64,000 nt of DNA from Sesamum alatum (GCA_034509735.1 JACGWO010000003.1:14818001-14882000); one strand, 5' to 3'. Positions 33,668 to 45,583 are shown, counted from the first letter of the stretch. Notes: a model not told the origin generated them from the sequence alone. Program-made: numbers and translations.

Positions 33668-33864
33668 CGGTTCGGTGTATAGGCCTAGGGTTTATGTGCG
33701 TTTTAAGCATGAAACGTGAAATAGCATGTTGTAATTAAATCTTGAATTTCTTGATTCTTGAAGCATGTTATTTTATTGTTTTTAATTCGTGTGAATTGCT
33801 GAATATTGGTATTTTCTGTTTTTCTTGGGAATCGGGATGGGAATTAATCTGAAAAACGAGAAAA

Positions 33865-34495
33865 CGTCACAGCCGGCCAGCCGGGAAGGCTGGCCGCGCG
33901 CAGCCGAGCGCTGCCGGCAGGGCAGACGCGCGCAGGCATGGGAAGCCTGCGCGCGCGCGCGCTGCCGGCCGCGCAGGGGCAGCGCGCAGCCGGGTTGGCT
34001 GCGCGCGGGCGTGCGCGCATGGAAACGCCTCCAGGCGCGCGCGCGGGCAGACAGAGGTGTCTGCGCGCGCGCGCCCGGCAGGCGCGCCCATGCGCGCGCG
34101 CGCGCAAGGCTGGCGGGCGGAGGAGCCCGCGCGCGGACGGGCACCAGGCGCGCCGCCAGGCGCGCGCGCACGCAGACGGAGGCGCTGCGCGCGCGCGCCC
34201 GGCAGGCACGCCCAGTGCGCGCCTGCGCGCGCGCTCTGCGCGCGACGCAGGGACGCGGCCGGTGGCCAGCAGGCCAGCGCGCGCGCACAGGCAAAGGAGC
34301 CTGCGCGCGCGTCGGCCTGCCGGAACACCAGGCCGCGCAGCGCGCTGCCGGCCAGGCGCGCGCGCACGCAGGCAAGGGGCCTGCGCGCGCGCGCCCGGCC
34401 AGGCAGTGCCTGCGCGCAGGGGCGGCAGGCTGGGCCTGCTGCCCTGCGCGCACGGCCTGCCGGCTGCTGCGGTGGCGGCGGCCGGCGGCTGCTGC
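33865..34495. repeat. GC-rich hairpin array in B2 leader
   Basis: About 630 bp, longer than in B1. Stems include GCGCGCAGGC/GCCTGCGCGC (33928-33954), GCGCGCAGCC/GGCTGCGCGC (33982-34006), GCAGAC/GTCTGC, and CGCAGGC/GCCTGCG near 34370. Units share a GCAGRC-purine loop-GYCTGC pattern. Confidence 0.8.
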
Positions 34496-35567
34496 AGCTA
34501 GGGTTTTTTTTGAAACCCTAGCATTATTATTTTATTTTTAAATTTATTTTCAGTTTTAATTTTGAATTAATTCTGAAAATTCGTTTTTTTGGGTTCAATT
34601 TTGCCTAAATTCCTAAAGACATTATTTTAGGAGTAAAATAAATTGGATTTAGAATCCCGGGGTTATTTTACTTAAAATAATGAGGAAAGGTTTTCCTAAA
34701 ACGAGAAAAATTTTATTACCAATATTTGTGTTTTTTATTTTTCACTCGTTACGCACATGTTCATTTATTTTTATTTTGGATTGATGTGATTGGAAATCAT
34801 GTGTTGTTGGAATATTATGATTATGTGATTAGATCATGTAATTATGTGTGTTGGATGGAAATGGATGATCACGAGCCCTAGACCGAATGTATGGTTTAAT
34901 TTACTGTTGGGCCTGTGTGCCTCTTTAAACTGCTTTCTCCTTCTCTCTTTCTAGTGCCTTGGAATAATAAGGCTTTCTACCTCCCTCCTTATGTACTCCC
35001 CCGGGGTTTCGCTGGGGTTTCTAATTTTTTTTTATATGTAATGAGAGTAGACTAGGAGTGAGGTTTCCATTTTTTTGTAATTGGTGGAGAAGAAGGAAGG
35101 ACCACATGGAGAGCCCAGACCGGAGGTCCCTTGGCGTTTTCCATGAAGTGAAGAAAGAGAAAAAGAGACCAAGGCCCATCAGAATGATGATTGGGTTACT
35201 ATTATTGTAATAGTATAGGACCAACCCTAGATTGACCATAGATCCACTGCGGGCTCAGTGGATCGCATAGGATTCGGGCTTGTGATCATCCAACAGGGGC
35301 GTGCTAGGCTTTAATTTTGCATGTGGTTATTATGATGGATGAATGGCTTTTATTTATCATATGACTGCTATGGATAGATTTTATTTATGCATTATGGATG
35401 AATGTATGGATATAGTATGAGATCTCGGTCATTATTACTCTCACATTGGTTGGACCAATGTTAAAATATTAGACCCTAGATAAAGTGGACATGAACTCTA
35501 GGAGTTCGTCCATGCCTTCCAATCCGTGGCATAGTGAGGAAGCTGTTTTAGGTCAATAGCGTGGTCT

Positions 35568-35657
35568 CACGAGTCGTGGCACGTTATTGTACTTAAAGGA
35601 AGCTGCACTATGTCATGAACGAAAAATGGGCTGCTGCTACCTGTCTCACGAGTCGTG
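35568..35657. promoter_or_regulatory. Paired palindromes in B2 leader
   Basis: Two perfect CACGAGTCGTG copies, 79 bp apart start to start. Confidence 0.65.
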
Positions 35658-36034
35658 GGGGTACTAGTGGGTCCATGGCTCGGTCGATTGGGTCGGGTCT
35701 AACGCCTAATTAGCATGATTCGCTTGGAGTCCTCGGATCATGCAAAAGGGTGAGGCAATAATCTTGGGAATCTCGTGGAACGAGAATGGTATGGAATACC
35801 TCCCACAGGATCTTTTCCATGCGAATCGTAAAAGCGGGGTATGGGAAAAATCGCTGTGGATCCCAAGCCCACTAGGAAAGGATTTCCCGAAAACTACGTT
35901 TGAGAGTACCGTGTTTTCGTATAAATAGTGGGAGGATTAAATGACTAAAGACCAAGCATTTAATTATTTTTATCAAACCACCGTCTTTACTTTCTGCTGA
36001 TCGCGCGTTGTTTTTTCAACATGTAGATTTTAAA

Positions 36035-36993
36035 ATGTTAAGAACCCACTTTCAACCATTCTTGAGACAAATAAATTTAATGGAACCAACTACAACGACT
36101 GGTTGCGCAATCTCAGGATAGTCCTGGATTATGAGAACCAAGGCTACGTCATGGACGAGCCTCTCCCTAGGACCTTACCGGAAGGATCCACGCCAGAGGA
36201 ACGTGAGACGTTCGAGACTTGGCATAAGGATAACCGGAAGGTTCGTAGCATCATACTTGCTTCGATGACCAATGAGATTCAGAAGCAATATGAAAGGCTA
36301 GACGATGTCCCTTCCATAATGGCTCGCCTTAAGGATTGCTATGCAGTCCCGGACCGGCATACTAGGTATGTCGCGACCAAGGCGTTCTTTGGAACTAAAA
36401 TGACAGAAGGATCCTCTGTACAAGAGCATGGGGTTAAAATGCTTACCCTAGTGGAAAAGCTCGAGGACCTAAAGGCAGGTCTCGATAACGAAACGTACAT
36501 AGATGTGATCCTTCAGTCACTCCCACCCTCCTTTGATCAATTTATTGTCAACTACAACATGAATGCACTTGAGAAGGGTATTCATGAGTTGATCAATATG
36601 TTGGTGCAATACGAGGCAACGACTAAGAAGTCCACGCTTCGGTATTGTTTGGAGGTGCTTCTACTTCCAAGACGAAAAGGCAAGGGCGCCGGACGTTGGA
36701 AAAGGAAGAAAGGGAAGGGAAAGGCAGTCATAGCAGCTACGAACACTCAGAGTGTTCCCATTGCCAAAGAGGGGAAAGGCAAAGGAAAGGGAAAGGTTGT
36801 CTCCAAGCAACAGTCGAAGGCATATGACATATGTATCAACTGCCGTGAGAAAGGGCATTGGAAGAGAGAGTGCCCCAAACTCTTCTCAAACCAAGGTATA
36901 TTTGTGATTGAGGTTAACATGGTCACTAATTCTGCCTCTTGGGTATTGGATACCGGCTGTGGAGCTCACATTTGCAATGATCTGCAGTGTTGA
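36035..36993 (+). pseudogene. B2 gag and start of protease (copia)
   Basis: ATG at 36035, but one base is missing right after it (ATGTTAAGAACC against ATGTCTAAGAACC), so the start is out of frame. From the fourth codon the gag frame is open to 36993: NYNDWLRNLRIVLDYENQGY, TWHKDNRKVRSIILASMTNE, RLKDCYAVPDRHTRYVATKA, a short shifted patch TLRYCLEVLLLPRRK around 36640-36680 (two compensating indels), the basic tail, CCHC knuckle CINCREKGHWKREC, then protease SASWVLDTGCGAHICNDLQ with an intact Asp-Thr-Gly. It ends CNDLQC because one G is missing compared with B1 (TGCAGTGTTG against TGCAGGTGTTG). Confidence 0.92.
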
Positions 36994-36999
36994 AAAGAA

Positions 37000-38293
37000 G
37001 CAGAAAACTAAGTAGCGGGACATGATCCTGAAGCTCGGAAATGGCAAGGCCATCTCGGCAGAAGCAATAGGATCCGCCACTTTAGTTATTAGTGATACCA
37101 TTAGCATAGAATTAGAGCAAGTTTATTTTGTACCCAGTATGATTAAAAACATCATTTCCATTCCATTGTTAGACAATAATGGTTATGAGTTTAAAATCAA
37201 TAAAAATTGCTTTTATTTGATGAGGTGTGGAATTGCTCATCTACTTGGTACATTACATAATGGGCTCTATATCTTGCAACAAACGAATTTCGTTCTTAAC
37301 GCTCAACACAAACGGAAATTAGATAATAACGGGAACGCACGTCTGTGGCACGCTAGGCTAGGTCACATATCCCAAGATAGGATGAAAAGGTTGGTAGACT
37401 CAAAGAACCTAGAGGTTGGGGACTTGAGTGATCTACCAACTTGTGAATCTTGTCTAAGAGGGAAAATGACCAAGAAGCCCTTTGTAGGACAAAGCAGGCT
37501 TGCCACAGGTCTGTTGGACTTGGTCCATACAGACGTGTGTGGACCACTAAGGACGCAGGCCCGAGGTGGGTTCTCCTACTTCATAACCTTCACCGATGAT
37601 CATTCACGGTATGGTTATGTTTACCTAATGAGGTACAAGTCTGAAGCTCTTGAGAGGTTTAAAGAATTCAGACTTGAAGTGGAGAATCAAACCAACTGCA
37701 AAATTAAAGTCCTACGGTCAGACCGAGGCGGTGAATACCTTAGTGCCGAATTCCTAGATTATCTAAAGGAACATGGTATAATATCAGAATGGACACCTCC
37801 CGGAACACCACAGTTAAATGGCGTCTCTGAAAGGAGGAACCGAACCCTGTTGGACATGGTTCGTTCCATGATGAGTTTTACCAAATTGCCCCTATCGTTT
37901 TGGGGTTATGCATTAGAAACGGCAGCCAAGTTATTGAATTTGGCGCCTACTAGTGTAGTGACCCAAACGCCATATGAGATATGGCACGGCAAGCCTGCAT
38001 CCTACAACTACTTGAAAGTGTGGGGTAGCCCCGCATACGTCAAGAGGTTAGTGGGAGATAAGCTAGAATCCAGATCTAGCCTATGCAGGTTCGTTGGATA
38101 CCCTAAAGAAACTGCGGGTTATTACTTTTATGACCCTTTGGAACAAAAGGTATTTGTTTCAAGGAATGCAGTATTCTTGGAGCAAGGCTTCCCAGAGGAT
38201 ATCCAACCTGATGAGCTAATCCTTGAGGAATCAAGTGATGGAACTCAGCCATCAGAAACAGTCGCGGAAACTCACCTAGAGGATTCAGGATAG
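37000..38293 (+). pseudogene. B2 protease end and integrase (copia)
   Basis: Open frame of 423 codons from 37022. Protease tail KLGNGKAISAEAIGSATLVI and VPSMIKNIISIPLLDNN; then LWHARLGHISQDRMKRLVDS and LPTCESCLRGKMTKKPFVGQ with all zinc ligands; integrase core LLDLVHTDVCGPL, FTDDHSRYGYVYLMRYKSEA, LRSDRGGEYLS and PQLNGVSERRNRTLLDM with intact D, D(35)E. The integrase tail SLCRFVGYPKETAGYYFYDP follows. This is the best-preserved integrase of the window. The frame ends at 38293 in the variable linker (HLEDSG) through a short indel. Confidence 0.93.
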
Positions 38294-39185
38294 ACACTAG
38301 GAGGACTGACCAACCTAGAGAAGTCCAACATGCTAGGCATGAAGGACAACCTCAAGAAAGGCTAGTCCCGGTCCCCTGAACCGCCGGCTCCGATACAGTC
38401 AGCGCCCCACAGTTACCACTAACGTTCCCGTTCTCCGAAGGTCCACTAGAGAATCCAGACCTCCAGTGAGATATGGATTTCTAGGTGCGACCGATCTTCT
38501 GGATAACGATCCTAAGACATACGGGGGAAGCGATGTCAGACATCGACTCTGGGAAATGGCTTGAGGCCATGAAAACCGAAATGGAATCCATGAGCGAGAA
38601 CCAAGTTTGGAGACTTGTAGATCCACCGAAAGGTGTTAAGCCAGTGGGCTGTAAGTGGGTCTACAAGCGCAAACTCGGCGTTGATGGAGAGGTCACTACC
38701 TTCAAGGCCTAGGCTTGTAGCTAAGGGATACACTCAACGACCCGGGGTCGATTTTGAGGATACCTACTCGCCAGTAGCCATGGCTAAAATCCATTCGGAT
38801 CCTGCTTGCCATAGCAGCATGGTATGACTATGAAATATGGCAGATGGACGTGAAAACGGCCTTCCTCAACGGTTTCGTTGAAGAAGAGATCTATATGGAT
38901 CAGCCGGAGGGTTTCACGGTCACTGGAGAAGAACAGAAGGTCTGTCGTCTCCAGAAGTCCATCTATGGCCTCAAACAAGCTTCCCGGAGTTGGAACATTC
39001 GATTTGATGAGGTAATACGGGGTTATGACTTCATCAAAAACGAATCCGACCCTTGTGTATACAAGAAGGTCAGTGGGAGCTCCATAGTGTTCCTAGTGCT
39101 TTACGTGGATGACATTCTGCTCATTGGAAATAACGTCAGAATGTTAGGAAACACGAAAGCATGGCTGTCAACCAAGTTTCCATGA
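38294..39185 (+). pseudogene. B2 reverse transcriptase (copia)
   Basis: RT in three or four short frames: GEAMSDIDSGKWLEAMKTEM and WVYKRKLGVDGEVTTF (38485-38712), RLVAKGYTQRPGVDFEDTYS (to 38827), then MDVKTAFLNGFVEEEIYMDQ and VLYVDDILLIGNN (38844-39185). YVDD intact. The breaks are one-base gains in runs: TACGGGGGAAG near 38522, AAGGCCTAGG near 38707, GCTAAAATCC near 38785, and a lost T in ACCAAGTTTCC near 39175. Apart from these the residues match B1 closely. Confidence 0.92.
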
Positions 39186-40090
39186 AGGACTTGGGTGAAG
39201 CATCCTACATCCTAGGCATCCAGATTGTCAGGGACAGATCTAAAAGGATGTTAGGGCTCACCCAAAACTCGTATGTGGAGAAAGTCCTAAAGAGATATCG
39301 AATGGACAACTCCAAACGAGGGTTCCTTCCTATGAGGCATGGGATCAAGTTGTCCAAGAAACAGTCCCCGCAGACTGATGAGGAACTTGAAAAGATGAAA
39401 GTCATCCCCTATGCGTCTGCCGTAGGTAGCATCCAATATGCGGTCCACTGCACCAGGCTTGACATTGCATACGCTTTGAGCGTGACAAGCAGATATCAGT
39501 CCTGTGCAGGAGAGGCACATTGGAATGCAGTTAAGGGCATCCTTAAGTACCTAAGGAGGACTAAGGAAATGTTCTTAGTCTATGGCAATGGAAAACTAAT
39601 TCTGGAAGGCTTTAGCGACGCTAGCTTCCAGTCTGATGACGATGATGCCAAGTCTCAATCAGGGTATGTATTCAAACTCAACGGAGGAGTGGTGACTTGG
39701 AAAAGTTCCAAGCAAGCAAACCACTGCTGACTCCAACCACTGAGGCTGAATACATAGCGGCTTCAGAAGCTGCCAAGGAAGCGGTTTGGATGAGAAAACT
39801 ACATCCAAGAGTTGGGTGTGGTGCCTAGCATCGCCGAGCCCGTTGTCATCTTCTGTGATAACAACGGTTGCAATAGCGCAAGCGAAGGAACCGAGATCTC
39901 ACCACCGTTCCAAACACATTCTTAGACGCTACCATCTTCTTAGAGAAATGGTAGGAAGAGGTGACGTTCGGATGGACCGAGTCAACTCAGCAGACAACAC
40001 AGCAGACCCGCTGACAAAAGCCTATGTCGCAAAGTGCTCATACGCAACATCTTGAGAAGATGGGGATTAGGCATATGGGTGATTGGCTTT
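39161..40090 (+). pseudogene. B2 RNase H (copia)
   Basis: End of RT and RNase H: DLGEASYILGIQIVRDRSKR, KRYRMDNSKRGFLPMRHGIK, GFSDASFQSDDDDAKSQSGY in one frame to 39730. Then extra bases in AAGCAAACCACTG, CTCCAACCACTG, ATGAGAAAACTAC, AACGGTTGCAAT and CAAAAGCC shift the frame repeatedly through EAEYIAASEAAKEAVW, VVIFCDNN and ADPLTK. The ancestral acidic residues are all still readable. The stop region adjoins the purine tract. Confidence 0.9.
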
Positions 40091-40098
40091 TAAAGGTC

Positions 40099-40109
40099 AA
40101 GTGGGAGAT
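40099..40109 (+). promoter_or_regulatory. Polypurine tract of B2
   Basis: AAGTGGGAGAT directly before the 3' LTR. Confidence 0.9.
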
Positions 40110-42106
40110 TGTTAGAATAGGTGACCATGTAAGCCAATTTTGGCGGGTATATGTAACCTATGTCTAGACAATTATAGGTGTTTTGATAAATCATTAATGA
40201 ATAAAGAAGTGAATTTTCATTTGGCATTACTTTGTTTGTGTTCACTTGCACCTATTTATCCATATCTGTTCACTTACGCAAACAAAGCCCACGGACTGAG
40301 AATCAATTTCGGGGACTGGGACTACGCTTGGAGGTAGGTCCATGGAATCAGTCTTCCCGAATCAGTCCGGAAATCTCCAAGTCAAGGAATCCCGAAAATG
40401 GGTACCGGGATTCCATTTTGAGACTTGCACTAAGCATCTGCTGTCGTGTTTCATCGACGGGTGACGAGGATCGTCTAAGCAGTGTGTTAGTGGGTTAGCA
40501 TGCGAGGACGCAGCTGACTGAGGTGACTCGCGGGAACCGTCTTACGGAGGACCTTGAGTATGGTCTGCAAGGTATGACGAGTATTCCCGGTTCCAACGGT
40601 ACAGGTCAAGTCCTTTGACTTGAGGAATTGCTGAGTTTACCTGTACATCAGGGCTGTATCTTAGATATGGTGAGAGATTGCCAGAATTCTCTTTGGTAGT
40701 CATAAGCTATGTCTAGTGCAGTTCTGGTGTGCAAAGTGACAGTAGTTTCCAAGAAAGGATCTGTCTCCTGTCAATAGGTTTTGGCAGTTGAGTCTCATGT
40801 ATACTCTAGGTCTTGTCCCTAAAACTGTGGCCACAGTGACTGAACAGAAGGGAAGGATTCCCTTGCGGCGTTTAGTGAGGACAGACCGACACTTAGGTCC
40901 AAAATGGGTACCTGCATTTTCCGTGCCCTAGACTCTAAGTGATGAGACCGAAGACAGAAGGACAAGCGTACTGTTAGAGCCTAAATGTTCATCCCTGAAT
41001 ATTCACCTAGTCTCTAGTGCCATGGACCGTTGCTAGATGGCCACCCATGGTAACGGACGGATTCTAGGAATCCGACCAAGTCTAGCTGAATGGTGAACCT
41101 AAAGAGTCACACACTATCCACACACAATTAAATATTTAATTTGGAATTAAATATTGGAGTGAAGGAATGATTAAATTAGATTTAATCGGGACCTTTATTT
41201 TTCTTGGAGAAATAATTTCTTTCTATTTTGATAGAAGGAATTAAATTGATAAATTGGATTTATCAAAGGGATTTATTTAATGGGCTTAAATAATATTTAT
41301 ATTTATTTTAGCCTCTTGGAAATATTTAAATAGGTTTTAAATATTTCCATTAAATTAAATTAAATCAAATCAACGGTTGAGATTAATGGGAGAGATGGAT
41401 GGCTAGGATCGTTTTGACTAGGTCAAAACACTAGTTTGACTAGGACTTTGACTAGGTCAAAATCCTAGTCAAATTAGAGTTCTTAAAAGAGGAGTTTAAA
41501 GAGGATTAAAACTCCTCTTCTATATAAACCCCTAGCATCCTACAATTTACATGATGATGAATCTCCAACACACACACTACTACACACACACACGGATCTC
41601 TCCCTCTCATCTCTCGTTCGCCTCTCTCTCTCTCCAAAGAAAATTATTTTCTTTGTTCTCTTGTTCTTGGAACATTAGAACTTGATGAATCAATACCGTT
41701 AATTCATAACGTGTCGTTGATTCATCCACTCCAAAATATAAACTTGTTCGTTGCTAGCACGACGTGCAAGATACGTGGGTGGATCGTGTGTCACGATTTG
41801 GAGGGTCTCAAGAACGAGATCTTGGTGCAAAACGGGGAACAACGCGTGTAGCCGTTGAAGACGAAAACGACAACGGGTAGGTCTCGTTTATGTTTTTCGT
41901 CCTCTTTTATTTTCCAACCCTATGGCCTCCATGATTTATTTTATGTTATTCGTTCATGAGATACACCGAACGCCCGGGAAATTTCAAAGGCACACCCTTT
42001 GAAACGTGTTTTAATTTAAAAGCATGTTTAAATTCCGCATTTATTTTTTAATTATACCGCGCTTCCGCATTCACGCTTTTCCCGGGACGATCCACATAAT
42101 CTTTCA
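40110..42106 (+). repeat. B2 3' LTR
   Basis: 1997 bp, TGTTAGAATAGG to CATAATCTTTCA. W-box-like cluster from 41414, TATATAAA at 41521-41528. Shared U3 core about 40980-41118. Confidence 0.95.
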
Positions 42107-42111
42107 GAATA

Positions 42112-43795
42112 AACGAATCACTTTTGCTTGGTGTTGTATATTCTCATATATATACATAATTAATGTGATTATTGGAATGCGTCTAGGCTCATCCAACGAT
42201 GTCTAGATACATTCAAATCAATCACCATGTATTCTTCAATCAAGCCTACCAAAAATTTATGGTATGGTCAAATCATACCAAAAGGGAAGAGCTTGATTGG
42301 AGTTGATTTGTATCTTTCCAAAAGAGATAAGTCAACATACCACCTAGCATGAAACATGGCTGATTTTGCTTCCTTCAAGGGAGCATGTCGGCCATGTTTA
42401 ATTAAGGGAAGAAGTCCAACTTCTTCCTATTCCAAAATAGGAATTATTTCTCCTCTCGGGTATAATTTAACGGACCGGGTTTTATCGTAATCCAATTACG
42501 ACAAACCCAACATTAAATCCACTTTAATGTCCATTTAAATTATTCCCGTTGATCTTTTAATCCAATTAAAAGATCCAACATCTCAACGTCTCAACTTTTC
42601 ATATTTAATCGAAAATCCAATTTACCGATTAAACGAAAGCCCGATACAATATCGGCCCGTCCATCCAATGGACTTTCCGTTAAGTAATCCAATTACTTAT
42701 TTATTCTTCGAGATTGACTCCAAGTCGATCTCTCAACCTCCTCGGTGATTTGTGTGTGACCCTTTAGGTTCACCCTCAGCTAGACTTGGGCCCGTGTCCC
42801 ACAACGGCCCGTTACCATAGGTGGCCGTCTAGCAACGGTCCATGGCACTAGAGACTAGGTGAATTGGCGTGAAGATTTAGGCACCGATTTCGTACGGGTA
42901 CGATCCTTCCGTCTACCATCTCTCGGCCTTAGTCTAGGGTATGAAATTGGGCGTCAGTTCCCATCCTTGACTGGGCATCTATGCTTAATACTCGAGACCA
43001 CGTATGCTTCATTGCGTCGACACAGGAAACCATTCGCTGTTCGACCAACCACTGTGGCCACAACTTCAAACAGCATGAACGTGTCTCCGAGTGCATAGGA
43101 GATACCTCTGTCACATACTGACAGGGGACGGATCCTCTTCTTGGAATCCACCGTCCTCGCTACACATTCCGACTGCACTGGACAAGGCTTATGATAATCA
43201 TCTTACAGAATGATTACCTCTCGCCAGATCCAAGATACAACCGTCATGTGCACGCGACTGCCATGATCCCTCAAGTCTGAGGATTACTCCTGTACTATCG
43301 GAACCGGTGAAAACCAATCATACCGACCAAGCCTCCAAGGCTTCCATATAATGATCCTCGCGAGTCAGTCCAGTCGGCTCGACCCCAATCGACCAACCCA
43401 TCAAGATCGTGTAGGCGTCCCACGCCTGTCGCCGATGAAACACGACACTCATCTAATGAACACGACTCTTGACGCAAGTCTCAATAGGACTCTCGATGCC
43501 CTGTCTCGAGGTCCTCGACTTGGAACGTTTCATACCCAACTCTTAATCAGTTGGTTTCATGACCACCATCCAATGCGTGGCCCAACTGCACGAGTTGTTA
43601 TCCATGGTCTGTGGGCTTTGTTGCGATATAAGTTAAACACCATTTTAACAAATGTAAGATGAGCGCAACAAAGAAAGTACCATTGGTGACGAACGCTCAT
43701 CTTATTCATCACATAATAATATTACATTTACATCAAGTTGTCTAATAGGTTACAAATTGCTAAACCTATTGGCTTTCTGGTACCCTATTCCAACA
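42112..43795 (-). repeat. LTR3 of composite A, second part
   Basis: Continuation of LTR3 after B2, ending CCCTATTCCAACA. U3 core about 42746-42887. It abuts, without host sequence or TSD, the middle of LTR Y at 43796. Confidence 0.9.
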
Positions 43796-43992
43796 TGGAC
43801 TTTCCCTTAAGTAATCCAATTACTTATTTATCCTTCGAGATTAACTTCAAGTCAATCTCTTAACCTCCTCGGTGATTTGTGTGTGACCCTTTAGGTTCAC
43901 CCTCAGCTAGACTTGGGCCCATGTCTCATAAGGGCCCGTTACCATGGGTGCCCATCTAGTAACTGTCCATGGCACTAGAGACTAGGTGAATT
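43796..43992 (-). repeat. LTR Y of composite A, first part (truncated)
   Basis: Starts in the middle of a family A LTR (TGGACTTTCCCTTAAG, equal to about 27960 in S). About 1.1 kb of LTR that should precede it is missing. It is split by solo LTR C after the U3 core and continues at 46326. Confidence 0.85.
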
Positions 43993-45232
43993 TGTTAGAA
44001 TAGATGACCAGAAAGTCAATGGTATTGGCTGTTCTGAGAACCATTCGTCAATCTGTGAACAAGTAATATTATGTTAATGAATGTAGTAAGGATTCATAGG
44101 CATGAGTTTGTTGTACTTACTGCTTGCATCGTTACGATGTCACAACAAACGCCCACACACTGAAATAACATTTCGGGAAATTGGAACTACGCTTGGAGGT
44201 AGGTTCATGAAATCACTTTCGCCGAATCAGTCTGAAATACTCCAAGTCAAAGGAATCTCGAGACAGGGCATCGAGAATCCATTTGAGACTTGCACTAAGC
44301 ATCTGCTGTCGTGTTTCATCGACGGGTGACGAGGATCGTCTAAGCAGTGTTAGTGGGTCGGCCTGCTGGGGAGCGGCCGATTGAGGTGACTCTCGGGAAT
44401 CGTCATATAGAAGCTACTCGGGCTTGGTCGGTATGACTCGTATTCCCGGTTCCGATAGTACGGGATTAGTCCTCGGACTTGAGGATCACGGCAGTCCCCT
44501 ACATACTAAGGCTGTATCTTGGATCTGGTGAAATTTGACCGATTATATCACATGGTCATCATAAGCCTCGTCCAGTGCAGTCGGTGTATGTAAGAACGGT
44601 GAATTCCAAGATAGGATCTGTCCCCTGTCAAAGGATATGACAGCAAGATCTCCTATGCGCTCGGAGATGGTTTAGACTCACAAAGTCTATGGCCATAGCA
44701 CTTGATGTAGTGGGAAAGGATTTCCTACGTCGAGTTAAACCTATCTCGAGCATTATGCATAGTTGCCTAGTCAACGATGGGAACCGACCCCTAGACTAAA
44801 GGCCGGGAGACAGGCGACAGTAGGACCGTACCCGTACGTATCGAGCGTCGGTAGGACCGCACCTGCGTATAACTCGGAGCCTAAATGTTCACACCATAAA
44901 TTCACCTAGTCTCTAGTGCCATGGACCGTTGCTAGATGGCCACCCATGGTAACGGACTACTTTAGTTATGAAATAACGAAAAGTAGGTCCAAGTCTAGCT
45001 GAAAGGTGAACCTAAAGAGTCACACCCGCTACACCAAATGAAAGGGAATTAATTTGGAATTAATTCCGGGAGAAGGTTTAATTTAATGGAATTAAATTAT
45101 ACTTCTTGGAGATACAAGCCTCGATGTATTATTTGGAATAATCGGGCTTGAGTTCATAAATTAGATTTATGAATTTTACAAAGCATGGGCTTTCCTTTTA
45201 ATTAGATTAAAAGGGTGAATTAATTAATTAAT

Positions 45233-45583
45233 GGGCTTGGTATTAAATAGGATTTAATATAAAGTCCATGGACTATTTAATTTGGAATTAAATAAAGTCC
45301 ATTCCATTAATTAATTAATGGGCTTAGTATATTAAATAGGATTTAATATAAAGTCCATGGGACTATTTAATTTAGAATTAAATAATCCCATTCTATGGAA
45401 TTAATTAATGGGCTTGGTATTAAATAGGATTTAATATAAAGTCCATGGACTATTTAATTTGGAATTAAATAAAGTCCATTCCATTAATTAATTAATGGGC
45501 TTAGTATATTAAATAGGATTTTAATATAAAGTCCATGGGAATATTTAATTTAGAATTAAATAGGCCCATTCCATAAAGCCCAT
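45233..45583. repeat. Dimeric tandem repeat in LTR C
   Basis: Four units of 87-90 bp starting GGGCTT at 45233, 45320, 45410 and 45497. Units 1 and 3 are nearly identical, as are units 2 and 4, so the array is a duplicated dimer of about 177 bp. Each unit contains TTAAATAGGATTTAATATAA and AAAGTCCATGG. Confidence 0.9.

Larger units (their letters stand above)
33668..36034 (+). other. B2 untranslated leader
   Basis: About 2.4 kb. It holds the GC-rich array (33865-34495), perfect palindromes at 35568-35578 and 35647-35657, hairpin TCTCGT-GGA-ACGAGA at 35771-35785 and TATAAATA at 35920-35927, 108 bp before the gag ATG. A 62-codon ATG-initiated frame at 35740-35928 has equivalents in family A that lack an ATG; whether it is translated is open. 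Confidence 0.75.
31663..42106 (+). mobile_element. Full-length copia element B2 with TSD GAATA
   Basis: 10,444-bp element in LTR3, TSD GAATA at 31658-31662 and 42107-42111. Same plan and family as B1. Its LTRs (1991 and 1997 bp) differ, by eye, at only 3 substitutions but about 13 short indels. The coding region likewise is interrupted mainly by one-base indels. It is the youngest-looking element in the window by substitutions. Confidence 0.95.

Noticed and set aside
43796..43992. Independent insertion at the LTR3/LTR Y boundary
   Set aside because: Both sides are family A LTR sequence; no TSD and no foreign DNA between them.
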